The notes beneath the pieces were generated by a model. That model was not told the DNA's origin. It worked only from the letters and a program-made list of their open reading frames with translations, and did not search any database. This document shows positions 10,540-18,754 of a stretch of DNA of 64,000 nucleotides, one piece after another. This stretch comes from Fictibacillus nanhaiensis (GTDB lineage Bacteria > Bacillota > Bacilli > Bacillales > Fictibacillaceae). The DNA lies in assembly GCF_023715445.1 (NCBI RefSeq), contig NZ_JAMBOD010000004.1, forward strand, positions 1-64,000, written 5' to 3'. Within the stretch, counting starts at the first letter, position 1, and the number at the start of each line of letters is the position of its first letter. The position numbers and the translations under genes were made by a program.

Positions 10540-10941
10540 CTATTTCATCCATAAGTAATCAAGTGAGTAAGTACCTGCACCTGTTAACGCTACACCAACT
10601 ACAACTGCAATGAGTACAAGATTGAATTCGTATCCATTAGCTGTTACCCAAAAACCGTTCTGCAAGTGGACTTTAAGGATGGCAACAAGCATGGTTGCAG
10701 CGATTAAAATTGCACCGATTTCTGTAAAAAGCCCTGCAGCAAAAAGCAATCCTCCTCCAAACTCAGCAAGACCCGCTATTAATGCCATCGTATACCCAGG
10801 CTTTATCCCGATGGATTCCATCCAGCCGCCTGTTCCTTTTAAGCCATAGCCGCCAAACCATCCAAATAATTTTTGTGCTCCATGTGCAGCAAGCGAAAGA
10901 CCGACTACTAGTCGAATAATGAGCAATCCTAAAGATAACAT
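10540..10941 (-). CDS. DoxX family membrane protein
   Basis: 133 residues with four predicted membrane helices and the DoxX-type N-terminus 'RLVVGLSLAAHGAQKLFGWF' plus 'GLAEFGGGLLFAAGLFT'. DoxX proteins have been linked to thiol or thiosulfate oxidation in some organisms, but most Bacillus members are uncharacterised, so I infer no reaction. The gene is monocistronic, with a GGGAA ribosome site. Confidence 0.85.
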   Translation of the reverse strand: MLSLGLLIIRLVVGLSLAAHGAQKLFGWFGGYGLKGTGGWMESIGIKPGYTMALIAGLAEFGGGLLFAAGLFTEIGAILIAATMLVAILKVHLQNGFWVTANGYEFNLVLIAVVVGVALTGAGTYSLDYLWMK

Positions 10942-11097
10942 AATATAATTCCCTCTTTCTTAAGTTTATTTTACTTACTTTATGTTAGTATATTACGATA
11001 CGTAACTTGTCTATGTCAAGTTACTTAAAAAAAATAATTATAAAATCAAAAAAAATTACCGCCATCCTTTTAATAAGAATATGCGGCAAAACTTTAT

Positions 11098-11847
11098 TTA
11101 AGCTTGTTCTGTTAAAATAATCGGACCATTTTTTGTAATAGCAACAGTATGTTCATATTGCGCAGATAAACTCCCATCAAATGTAAGAGCTGTCCATCCA
11201 TCAGAACCCAGCATTATAAATGGCGTGCCTTGGTTGAAAATAGGCTCAATTGTAATAACCATTCCCTCTTTTAACTTTCCTCCTGTATTTCGGTCGCCAA
11301 CATGATGAACTTGTGGTTCTTCATGAATTTTACGTCCGATTCCATGTCCGATGAATTCTCTTACGATGGAATAGCCTTTTTTCTCGGCATACGATTGAAT
11401 AGCATTTCCGATGTCCCCTAAACGGTTTCCGACTTGTGCTTGCTCAATCCCTTTATATAATGCTTTTTTGGTGGCTTTCATTAACCGCTGTGCTTCTGGA
11501 GATATAGTACCGATCCCGTATGACCACGCCGAATCAGTAAGCCAGCCATTTAGATTCACAACGAAATCTATGGTCACAATATCCCCGTTTTTTAATGGTT
11601 TTCTATTGGGAAGGCCATGGCAGACCTCATTATTGACAGATGCACAAGTCGCAAAGGGATAGCCCATATAACCTTTTTGAGCAGGTGTTGCCCCTCGTTC
11701 ATAAAGGAAACGGTCAACAAATTGATCCAGCTCTATCGTTGTGATCCCTTCTGTTACCTTTTTACTTAAAGCTTTGTGACACTCAGCAAGGATCGTTCCC
11801 GCATGTTTCATTTTCTCAATTTGTTTATCTGATTTAATCTCAACCAA
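11098..11847 (-). CDS. map: Methionine aminopeptidase, type I
   Basis: Removes the initiator methionine from nascent proteins using a dinuclear metal site. I place the start at TTG 11847 (249 aa, M-V-E-I-K-S-D-K), preceded by GGGAGAGG at a 5-nt spacing. The longer frame from 11919 would add 24 residues of unmatched sequence. The pita-bread fold ligands are visible: Asp and Asp in 'TIDFVVNLNGWLTDSAW', His in 'EFIGHGIGRKIHEEP', Glu in 'ITIEPIFNQG' and the last Glu in 'QYEHTVAI'. It stands alone rather than in the ribosomal-protein operon, so it is probably a second, YflG-like paralogue. Confidence 0.92.
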   Translation of the reverse strand: MVEIKSDKQIEKMKHAGTILAECHKALSKKVTEGITTIELDQFVDRFLYERGATPAQKGYMGYPFATCASVNNEVCHGLPNRKPLKNGDIVTIDFVVNLNGWLTDSAWSYGIGTISPEAQRLMKATKKALYKGIEQAQVGNRLGDIGNAIQSYAEKKGYSIVREFIGHGIGRKIHEEPQVHHVGDRNTGGKLKEGMVITIEPIFNQGTPFIMLGSDGWTALTFDGSLSAQYEHTVAITKNGPIILTEQA

Positions 11848-11936
11848 ACCGTCCTCTCCCCTTCCTCTTTTAAAACTATATTCTGAGGAAAAGTTCTGTG
11901 TGAAAAATTGTATAATCAAGGTTTAGATCGTTTTAA

Positions 11937-12140
11937 CTAAGTTGCTATCGGAAGTGGTTGATTTCCGCTCCAGGATGCTCGCTTTCCGCGGGGCGGGCGG
12001 TGAGCCTCCCTATCGCTTTGCGCTGGCGGGGTCTCACCTGTCCCACTGATCCCGCAGGACAAGGAAGGCTTCGGCAGCTTTAAATCGCACGAAGAAAATG
12101 TGATGTTCATTTTCGAGGAGTCTCGCACCTTCCGCTCCAA
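11937..12140. repeat. dispersed GC-rich intergenic repeat, copy 1
   Basis: This stretch fills the gap between map and the VTT protein and has no convincing gene. Bases 11977-12009 are identical (33 of 33) to the reverse complement of 27049-27081. Composition is far richer in G+C than the surroundings. It resembles a family of dispersed repeats that I recall from many Bacillaceae intergenic regions. After the shared core, this copy continues with about 100 bases ending 'CTTCCGCTCCAATCAACG'. The 67-residue frame across it is incidental. Confidence 0.8.
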
Positions 12141-12205
12141 TCAACGAATCAACGAAGTCTTTACAAAAACGATCAAAAACAACAATCTTTTAGAAGAAGA
12201 TCCTA

Positions 12206-12239
12206 TAAAAAAACACCAGGCCATAAATTATGCCTGATG
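12206..12239 (-). terminator. terminator of the VTT-domain gene
   Basis: The hairpin GCATCAGGCATAATTTATGG... / CCTGGTGTTTTTTT overlaps the stop codon of the minus-strand gene. Confidence 0.75.
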
Positions 12240-12833
12240 CTCTGATTGTTTTAATCTGGATTCAACCACTTTACCGCCCAGCCATAATACAAAAATACCG
12301 AAAGCGATCAATCCCAGTTTTAATGGACTCTTTAAAACATCGACAAAATCGTAGCCTATAAAAGATACGATTGCAATCATTACGAGTTTGCCGAGCGTTA
12401 ATGCTAATAAAAATGTTTTAATATTGATCCGGGAAAGTCCGCCTACAACGTTTACTAACGCAGATGGCGTGAACGGAAAACAATAGATTAAAAACAGCAT
12501 TCCGAATCCGTGGCGTTCCACCCAGTTCAGCATCCTAGTCGTATTAGTGTGCCGGTTTAAAAAGGTCAGGAATCTCTTTTGACCAAATCTGCGAACTAAC
12601 AAGAAGACAATCGCTGAACCTAAACAAACACCGATCCAAGAATATATAAAACCTAACCAAAACCCATATGCTGCTGCATTACCGGCAACAAAAAGGAATA
12701 ATGGCAAGATTGGAATAAATGATTCAAGCATCGGCAGTAAGATGCCGGGCAGAAAACCAAGATCACGATATTGTTCGAGTAGTTTAAATATGTTTTCTTC
12801 TGTAAAATAGTGCTGCCAGTTTTTCCAGTCCAT
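12228..12833 (-). CDS. TVP38/TMEM64-type VTT-domain membrane protein
   Basis: 201 residues, five to six hydrophobic segments. It has the SNARE-associated/VTT (DedA-related) features: 'LPMLESFIPILPLFLFVAGNA' near the N-terminus and the amphipathic 'YCFPFTPSALVNVVGGLSRI' re-entrant segment. Members of this superfamily act in lipid transport or scrambling and membrane homeostasis. A second member, a DedA protein, is at 50500-51084. Monocistronic. Confidence 0.85.
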   Translation of the reverse strand: MDWKNWQHYFTEENIFKLLEQYRDLGFLPGILLPMLESFIPILPLFLFVAGNAAAYGFWLGFIYSWIGVCLGSAIVFLLVRRFGQKRFLTFLNRHTNTTRMLNWVERHGFGMLFLIYCFPFTPSALVNVVGGLSRINIKTFLLALTLGKLVMIAIVSFIGYDFVDVLKSPLKLGLIAFGIFVLWLGGKVVESRLKQSEHQA

Positions 12834-12957
12834 CGTTCGCTCACCCTTTTCTTCCTCATACCCTCATCGTTGCCAACGTTAACACTTTTAAAACTGAATC
12901 GAGGAAAAACAAGGAGTTGATCATTCCTGTAATTTTATCATAATTCAAAAAAGCGCA

Positions 12958-13344
12958 CTATTTAGAAATCGAATGTGAACGATTTTCCTTCGTCTTTATT
13001 CCGAGTATAAACATACAAAAAACAGCGCACAGCCCTGAGGTCAAACCATAAAATGAATTTCCCTCACCCAATTCCTGTCCAAGACCATCAGGAAATAACA
13101 GCCAATATAAAAAAAGTGAACCATGAAGCAGAATACCTACTACTGCTAAAACTTTTATCAACCCCAAAAACGACATCTGCTTAAACGAGATCATGACAGC
13201 AGCTATCCCCCAAAATAGAAGGAAGTAGCCCCACAAAGCCATTCCTGCTCCTGACTTCGTTTTTAACAAGTCCGTTACAAAAAAAATGCCCGTGAAAACA
13301 GATATAAGTCCAGATAAAAGAAACATACGCCAGGCAGCGGTCAA
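12958..13344 (-). CDS. Conserved small membrane protein, function unknown
   Basis: 128 residues with four hydrophobic segments (about 7-27, 32-52, 60-83, 97-116) and a basic C-terminus. No motif recognised. It follows a good GAGGTGGGC ribosome site and is separated from the upstream gene by a terminator, so it appears to be a single-gene unit. The coding call rests on length, membrane periodicity and the ribosome site. Confidence 0.65.
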   Translation of the reverse strand: MTAAWRMFLLSGLISVFTGIFFVTDLLKTKSGAGMALWGYFLLFWGIAAVMISFKQMSFLGLIKVLAVVGILLHGSLFLYWLLFPDGLGQELGEGNSFYGLTSGLCAVFCMFILGIKTKENRSHSISK

Positions 13345-13370
13345 TTCAGCCCACCTCTTTTCGATATAAT

Positions 13371-13402
13371 AAAAACCGCCTTAACTTGTTGTAAGACGGT
13401 TT
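13371..13402 (-). terminator. terminator after the stress-type flavoprotein gene
   Basis: AAAACCGTCTTACAACAAGTTAAGGCGGTTTTT on the minus strand. Confidence 0.8.
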
Positions 13403-13430
13403 TGCGGGTTCATCATAGCTATAGGCTGAA

Positions 13431-13886
13431 TTACTTCATAAGAGCGGCATATACCTGCTCATCCAGCTCTTTCGCTTTCTTTTCGTTATACGTTTTTTCG
13501 TAAACAGGCTCTTGGACGATCTTTGCACCCCAGAACATACTTTCAAATACATGCTCGATATCTACCTCAATCTTCGCAAGCTTGAGCGGGACATCTGCCA
13601 TTGCATTTTCCAAGATATTTGCTTTTCCATTAATCGAATAAACCGTCTCAAGACCGACAACTGTCAGTACAACATTAGAATTGGCTTGAATGTTAGTAAC
13701 GATGCGGGAATTGTTCGTTACAGTAAAACGGATTTTTTCTTCTGATAAGCTTTTCACCCAGGAAATTGCATTAACAGATGGAGCATTGGATTCTGCGTCA
13801 ACTGTACCAAGTAATACAAGCTGTTCGCCTTGCAGGTGTTCAAACAATTCAGGACTTAACTTCGTTGGTGTTTCCTGTTTCGCCAT
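13431..13886 (-). CDS. Pyridoxamine 5'-phosphate oxidase-like (split-barrel FMN) protein
   Basis: 151 residues. The order of strands and the motifs 'LVLLGTVDAESNAPSVNAISW' and 'NSRIVTNIQANSNVVLTVVG' match the general-stress branch of the PNPOx-like split-barrel family, which binds FMN or related cofactors. True PNPOx residues for pyridoxamine phosphate are not evident, so a vitamin B6 role is not claimed. The ribosome site is GAGGTGGCGATC. Monocistronic. Confidence 0.75.
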   Translation of the reverse strand: MAKQETPTKLSPELFEHLQGEQLVLLGTVDAESNAPSVNAISWVKSLSEEKIRFTVTNNSRIVTNIQANSNVVLTVVGLETVYSINGKANILENAMADVPLKLAKIEVDIEHVFESMFWGAKIVQEPVYEKTYNEKKAKELDEQVYAALMK

Positions 13887-13982
13887 ATGATCGCCACCTC
13901 AAATGTATTTGTATGTATGCTGTTTATTTTACCATATTTTTCTCTTCTAAAAAACGAAAAAAGAAGCTAAAAATAGCTCCAT

Positions 13983-15155
13983 TTACTCGAAAGTTCCCTT
14001 AATAACTGCTTTCCCGTTTTGAACCATCACTTGACCGAGTGCGATAACCGTATCGATATCCAGTGACTCATTGTCTAAAAGGACTATATCTGCATCCAGT
14101 CCTTCTTGAAGCATTCCTTTTGATCTCAATTTTAGTATAGATGCAGGATTTTGTGTGATGACTTTTAGTGCGGTTTCTATCGGAATATTCTCTTGTTGGA
14201 TTGCCGCTTGAACCTCTCGATACAAAGTACACACTTTACCGATTAGCAGGCCTGTTAATTCCCCTTTTTCATTAAATTCCGGCAGGCTTCCCTGACCGTC
14301 AGAAGTAAACGTAATCTGCTCGATCGGTACACCAGCTTCAAGCATAAGTCTTAAACCTTTGCTGCACTTTACTTCCCCTTCTTCATGATACTTTTTAACG
14401 GAACTCGTTGTAAAATCAACGAATCCACCGTTCTTGGCATACTGAATGCCTGCTTCAAATATGTAAGGATTGCGATTGATATGGGTCGGATAAAACTGGG
14501 TGACCGGCAGATCGTTCGTACGTACCACTTCTTGTAATAAAGAAAGCATAGTTTTGCTGTCACCAAGATGGATATTTACTACTCCCGCTTTTCCTGACAG
14601 CATACCAGCAACTCGTGCTTGCGAGGCAAGTCTTGCCAGCTCGTGTGCCTGAGGCTGGCTGGAGCGGTGATCGGCAATCGCGATTTCTCCTACACCGATG
14701 ATTTCATCAATCATCATAATATCAGTTTCTATGCTGCCCGTTAACGTTTTAACGGGAATCTGGTAGGAACCTGTGTATGCATAACAAGAAATTCCCTCTT
14801 CTTTCAAAGCTTTTGCTTTTGCGATTAAGTTGGTCATCGTTCTTGCTGTTCCGTCTGTTCCGATTACACCTACTAATGTAGTAACACCCGCGAGTGTTGC
14901 ATCTGTCAGATACAGTTCAGGTGTACGTGTTTTGAAGCTCCCTTCCCCGCCGCCGCCGGTAATATGTACATGGCTATCTATAAATCCGGGGGTTACATAC
15001 TTTCCAGTTGCATCTATCACTTGAACATCAATAAAAGAATCTGGCCAATCAATGTTATCGGAAATCGCAGCAATTTTTGACCCTGCTAAAAGGATGTCTT
15101 TTTTTCCAATATGCTCAGGCGTAAAGACATCGCCGTTTTTAATGAGAACAAACAC
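13983..15155 (-). CDS. iadA: Isoaspartyl (beta-aspartyl) dipeptidase
   Basis: Hydrolyses beta-aspartyl dipeptides released from damaged proteins; an amidohydrolase TIM barrel of about 390 residues. GTG 15155 is a better start than ATG 15164, which directly abuts the AAAGGG ribosome site. Numbering from the longer form, metal ligands are His65 and His67 (D-S-H-V-H), His199 (N-I-H-L-G-D), His228 (P-T-H-I-N-R) and Asp289 (T-S-D-G). The bridging position, a carbamylated Lys in the E. coli enzyme, is Glu160 here (G-V-G-E-I-A-I). The final 'GKAVIKGTFE' also matches IadA. Confidence 0.9.
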   Translation of the reverse strand: MFVLIKNGDVFTPEHIGKKDILLAGSKIAAISDNIDWPDSFIDVQVIDATGKYVTPGFIDSHVHITGGGGEGSFKTRTPELYLTDATLAGVTTLVGVIGTDGTARTMTNLIAKAKALKEEGISCYAYTGSYQIPVKTLTGSIETDIMMIDEIIGVGEIAIADHRSSQPQAHELARLASQARVAGMLSGKAGVVNIHLGDSKTMLSLLQEVVRTNDLPVTQFYPTHINRNPYIFEAGIQYAKNGGFVDFTTSSVKKYHEEGEVKCSKGLRLMLEAGVPIEQITFTSDGQGSLPEFNEKGELTGLLIGKVCTLYREVQAAIQQENIPIETALKVITQNPASILKLRSKGMLQEGLDADIVLLDNESLDIDTVIALGQVMVQNGKAVIKGTFE

Positions 15156-15255
15156 TTTTATCATCCCTTTACAAAATTATTACCTGTAAGTCGATCATAT
15201 TCCAATTATACATTCAAAAAAGAAGGAGCAACATATGCACGACTACTAAAACCAT

Positions 15256-15290
15256 TTAAAAGGACTCGGCTACATAACGTAACCGAGCCA
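15256..15290 (-). terminator. terminator of the liv operon
   Basis: GGCTCGGTTACGTTATGTAG / CCGAGTCC hairpin followed by TTTT on the minus strand, after livF. Confidence 0.8.
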
Positions 15291-15331
15291 TAAGAGAGGT
15301 CATGCTTCAATGAATGCAATAATCTTTTCAC

Positions 15332-16063
15332 TTATTTTTGTAAACTTGGACTGGTACCTAAATAAGCATCTCTAACACTTTGATTTTGAAGCAGTGATTC
15401 AGCTTCCCCTTCGAGTACAATGGACCCTCGTTCCAAAACAAATCCACGATCGGAAATAGAAAGTGCTGCCTTGATATTTTGTTCTACTAACAATATTGAA
15501 GTACCAGTTTCATTACGGAGTTGAACCAGTATGTTCATAATATCCCGCACAATTAAAGGAGCCAGCCCCAATGAAGGTTCATCAAGCATCAGCAGTTTGG
15601 GTTTTGCCATCAACCCTCTCCCAATAGCAAGCATCTGTTGCTCTCCGCCACTTAATAAGCCGCCTAGTCTGCTCTTCATGGTTGCAAGTTTAGGAAAATA
15701 ATCATAGACCATCTCTAAGTCTTGTAAACACTGTTTTTTTTCTTTGGAATAACGATGATAGCTTCCCAGGATAAGATTGTCTTCAACCGTTAATCCATCA
15801 AATATTTGTCTGCGCTCTGGAACAAGAGTTATTCCTTTACAGACAATAGCCACTGAATTTTTCATTGCTAATTCTTCATCTTCCATTCGAATAGAACCTG
15901 AAGCCGGGGGATAAATTCCTGCGATCCCCCCAAGCAACGTGCTTTTCCCTGCTCCATTTGCCCCTACTATGGAAACAATCTCACCCTTGCCAACAGAGAA
16001 GCTAATTTCTTTAATAATTTTTAAATGTCCATGGTTCACTGACAGGTTATGAACGTTGATCAT
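15332..16063 (-). CDS. livF: Liv-type ABC importer ATPase LivF
   Basis: 243 residues. Walker A 'GANGAGKST', signature 'LSGGEQQML', Walker B 'LLMLDEPSLGL' and H-loop region 'SILLVEQN' mark a complete nucleotide-binding domain of the LivF subfamily. It is last in a five-gene operon, and its start overlaps livG by four bases. It energises import of a substrate delivered by the binding protein at 18755-19924. Confidence 0.93.
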   Translation of the reverse strand: MINVHNLSVNHGHLKIIKEISFSVGKGEIVSIVGANGAGKSTLLGGIAGIYPPASGSIRMEDEELAMKNSVAIVCKGITLVPERRQIFDGLTVEDNLILGSYHRYSKEKKQCLQDLEMVYDYFPKLATMKSRLGGLLSGGEQQMLAIGRGLMAKPKLLMLDEPSLGLAPLIVRDIMNILVQLRNETGTSILLVEQNIKAALSISDRGFVLERGSIVLEGEAESLLQNQSVRDAYLGTSPSLQK

Positions 16064-16827
16064 ACTGTTACCTCACTTCCCAAATAAGCAGCAATAACAG
16101 ATGCGTTCTGCTGGATTTCATCAGGTGTACCTTCTGCAATTTTTACACCATGATCCAGTACCACAATATGATCAGCAACTCTCATAACGATTTCCATGTC
16201 ATGCTCTACGAGTAAAAAAGTGTTTCCTTCTTTTTTCATATCAAGGAGTAGATCTGCAAGCTTTGCAGATTCATTGTGGTTCAGTCCGGCCATCGGTTCA
16301 TCAAGTAAAATTAGTTTTGGTTGTGTGATTACCGCTCTGCCAATCTCAACAAGACGCTGCTTGCCGTATGATAATGTCCCTGCCGGGAGATAGGCTTCCT
16401 GTTCAAGATTAAGCTTTTTAAGCCATTCCATAGATTTATCGTAAATATATTGTTCCTCTCTCTTCGCAGATGTCAGTCTTAAACCAGCTTTCCACACGCC
16501 TGTCTTCGTTAAAAGGTGCATACCAGCCATAATATTTTCTATAACAGTCATATCAGCAAACAGCTGCAAATTTTGAAAGGTTCTCGTGATTCCTTCTTTC
16601 GCAATCTGATGAGGCTTTTTATTTGATATCTTCTTTGTATCTAGTATTATTGTTCCATCGCTTGGAGGAAAAACGCCTGTTATCATGTTGAACACGGTCG
16701 TTTTACCTGCACCATTCGGACCGATCAAAGCCGTAATCGATTCTTGCTTTATAGTGAACGAAACATCTTGGACCGCGTGTACACCGCCAAAATCTTTTGA
16801 TAAATTTTTTATTTCAAGAAGGTTCAT
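16060..16827 (-). CDS. livG: Liv-type ABC importer ATPase LivG
   Basis: 255 residues with Walker A 'GPNGAGKTT', the LivG-typical insert after the Q-loop (including 'GITRTFQNLQLF'), signature 'LSYGKQRLVEIGRA', Walker B 'LILLDEPMAGL' and H-loop 'FLLVEHDM'. The signature is the LSYG(K/R)QR form usual in LivG. Four-base overlaps on both sides show tight translational coupling with livM and livF. Confidence 0.93.
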   Translation of the reverse strand: MNLLEIKNLSKDFGGVHAVQDVSFTIKQESITALIGPNGAGKTTVFNMITGVFPPSDGTIILDTKKISNKKPHQIAKEGITRTFQNLQLFADMTVIENIMAGMHLLTKTGVWKAGLRLTSAKREEQYIYDKSMEWLKKLNLEQEAYLPAGTLSYGKQRLVEIGRAVITQPKLILLDEPMAGLNHNESAKLADLLLDMKKEGNTFLLVEHDMEIVMRVADHIVVLDHGVKIAEGTPDEIQQNASVIAAYLGSEVTV

Positions 16828-17852
16828 AATGCAGCTCCCTTCTTATCCTGTACTTTCTTCTTTTGAGGTGAAAATAAAGACTTCCTTTCCTTCCACGAAC
16901 CCATAAGTCCTTCAGGCTTAAATATCAACAGAACTACAAGAAGGACTCCAAAGAACACAATCTCAAATTCTCCGCCTGTAGAGAAGCCTAATAAAGGAAC
17001 CCAGTCTTTTAAAAGTTCTACAAGCCAAACATAGATAATAGCACCGGCAAGCCCTCCCCAAAGTGAAGAACTTCCGCCTATCACAACCATGATCAGAAAA
17101 ACGATTGAAGTCATAACTTCAAAAAGCTGAGGATTAATAAAACTAATGTAATGTGCATACAAGCTTCCTGCTACTGAAGCGAAAACGGCACTGATGATTA
17201 AGGCCTTAAGTTTGGAAGTCATTAAGTTTATTCCGATTGATTCTGCAGCAGACTCACTTCCATGAATTGATTTTAGGGCACGTCCAGTCCGTGAATGTAT
17301 GAGATTATTCGCAAACCACAATCCAAATGCTAGAACAGCCCATACTAAAAAGTAAAAAGATCGATCTGTAGTGAACGAGAAACCAGCAACTTCAAATGGA
17401 GGGATGCCAAAAAAGCCATTTAATCCGCCTGTTAATGAAGTCCATTCTTTTAAAAAGGTAAAAACAATAACGCCGAACCCGAGTGTCGCAAGAGCAAGGT
17501 AGTGTTCTTTCAATTTAAAAGAAGGAATACCGATAAGCAGAGCGACTATACAGGCGATTAAGATACCCGTTAATACTCCGGCAAGTGGCGGAAAATCAAA
17601 TTTCCCCGACACAATAGCACTTGAATAGGCTCCTATCCCATAAAAAGCAGCGTGCCCAAGAGAAATTTGTCCGGCATGCCCCATTAGTACAACAAGTCCA
17701 GTACATACAATCCCATACAGTCCAATTAAGATAAACGTACTGATAATATAATTTGAAGGGACAAGAAAGGGAAAAATGATCACTGCAAAAAGCAGTACAG
17801 TAATACCATATAAATTAAATCTGTAACTTCTAGTGAATTTTTTTATATCCAT
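16824..17852 (-). CDS. livM: Liv-type ABC importer permease LivM
   Basis: 342 residues with eight to ten membrane helices, and the inner-membrane permease segment 'GHAGQISLGHAAFYGIGAYS' plus the coupling region 'SIHGSESAAESIGINLMTSKLKA', which contains the EAA-like contact to the ATPases. It ends in a basic cytosolic tail. Pairs with LivH as a heterodimeric channel. Confidence 0.92.
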   Translation of the reverse strand: MDIKKFTRSYRFNLYGITVLLFAVIIFPFLVPSNYIISTFILIGLYGIVCTGLVVLMGHAGQISLGHAAFYGIGAYSSAIVSGKFDFPPLAGVLTGILIACIVALLIGIPSFKLKEHYLALATLGFGVIVFTFLKEWTSLTGGLNGFFGIPPFEVAGFSFTTDRSFYFLVWAVLAFGLWFANNLIHSRTGRALKSIHGSESAAESIGINLMTSKLKALIISAVFASVAGSLYAHYISFINPQLFEVMTSIVFLIMVVIGGSSSLWGGLAGAIIYVWLVELLKDWVPLLGFSTGGEFEIVFFGVLLVVLLIFKPEGLMGSWKERKSLFSPQKKKVQDKKGAAL

Positions 17853-17860
17853 GCTCCCAC

Positions 17861-18742
17861 CTATACTCTCTTGCCCGATTTTTTTGAGAAAAGTCCATTC
17901 GGCATAAAAAACAAGACAAGCAGCAATACTGCAAAGCTAACGGCATCTTTATATCCTGAAGATAGATAGCCCTCTGAGAATGCTTCTATTATTCCGATCA
18001 AGAATGCACCTAAAACAGCAGCTGGCGCATTAGTCAGACCACCGATAACAGCCGCGATAAAAGCCTTCATCCCAAGCATTAATCCCATCTGGTAAGAAGC
18101 ACCGGAAATAGGTGCAATGATGATTCCTGCCAATGCGCCGAGTCCCGCACTTAATGAAATAGAAAGAAAAGACATCTTTTCTGGCTTAATTCCCATCAAC
18201 TGGGCTGCGAAACGGTTCATCACACATGCAGTTACAGCCTTTCCTGTATAAGTCTTATTAAAGAAGTAATACATTCCGGCTAGCGCCGCTAATGAGATGC
18301 CCACTGCCCATAAGCTCTGAGGCAGAAGAACAGCCTCAAAAATCCTAATAGGAGAATTTCCTGAAAAAGGAGTAAGCGAATGAGGCTGGGTTCCCCATAT
18401 GAAAATGGCTGCTCCACGAAATACAAAAGATATTCCGATTGTAATAATGATCAATGTTGCTACAGACGATTTTCTTGCAGGATAAATCGCTGCTCTTTCA
18501 AAGAACCCGCCAACCAACATAACAATTAGAATTGCCAATATTACGGCTAAATATAGAGGGAGACCTGCGCTTGATAGAGAGATAGTAAGGAGAGCACCAA
18601 GCATGGCAAACTCTCCTTGTGCAAAATTAAGGACACCCGTGATGTTATAGGTAATGACAAACCCGATAGCGATCAAGGCATAAATGCTCCCTATGGTAAG
18701 ACCCGAAAACAAAAGCTGCATTAACTGACTTAATGATTCCAC
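17861..18742 (-). CDS. livH: Liv-type ABC importer permease LivH
   Basis: 293 residues, eight hydrophobic helices, N-terminal 'GLTIGSIYALIAIGFVITYN' and 'NFAQGEFAMLGA' motifs diagnostic of LivH, plus a coupling loop near 'MNRFAAQLMGIKPEKM'. It sits 12 bases after the binding-protein gene and 8 bases before livM, in one operon. Confidence 0.93.
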   Translation of the reverse strand: MESLSQLMQLLFSGLTIGSIYALIAIGFVITYNITGVLNFAQGEFAMLGALLTISLSSAGLPLYLAVILAILIVMLVGGFFERAAIYPARKSSVATLIIITIGISFVFRGAAIFIWGTQPHSLTPFSGNSPIRIFEAVLLPQSLWAVGISLAALAGMYYFFNKTYTGKAVTACVMNRFAAQLMGIKPEKMSFLSISLSAGLGALAGIIIAPISGASYQMGLMLGMKAFIAAVIGGLTNAPAAVLGAFLIGIIEAFSEGYLSSGYKDAVSFAVLLLVLFFMPNGLFSKKSGKRV

Positions 18743-18754
18743 CTGTTGTTCCTC

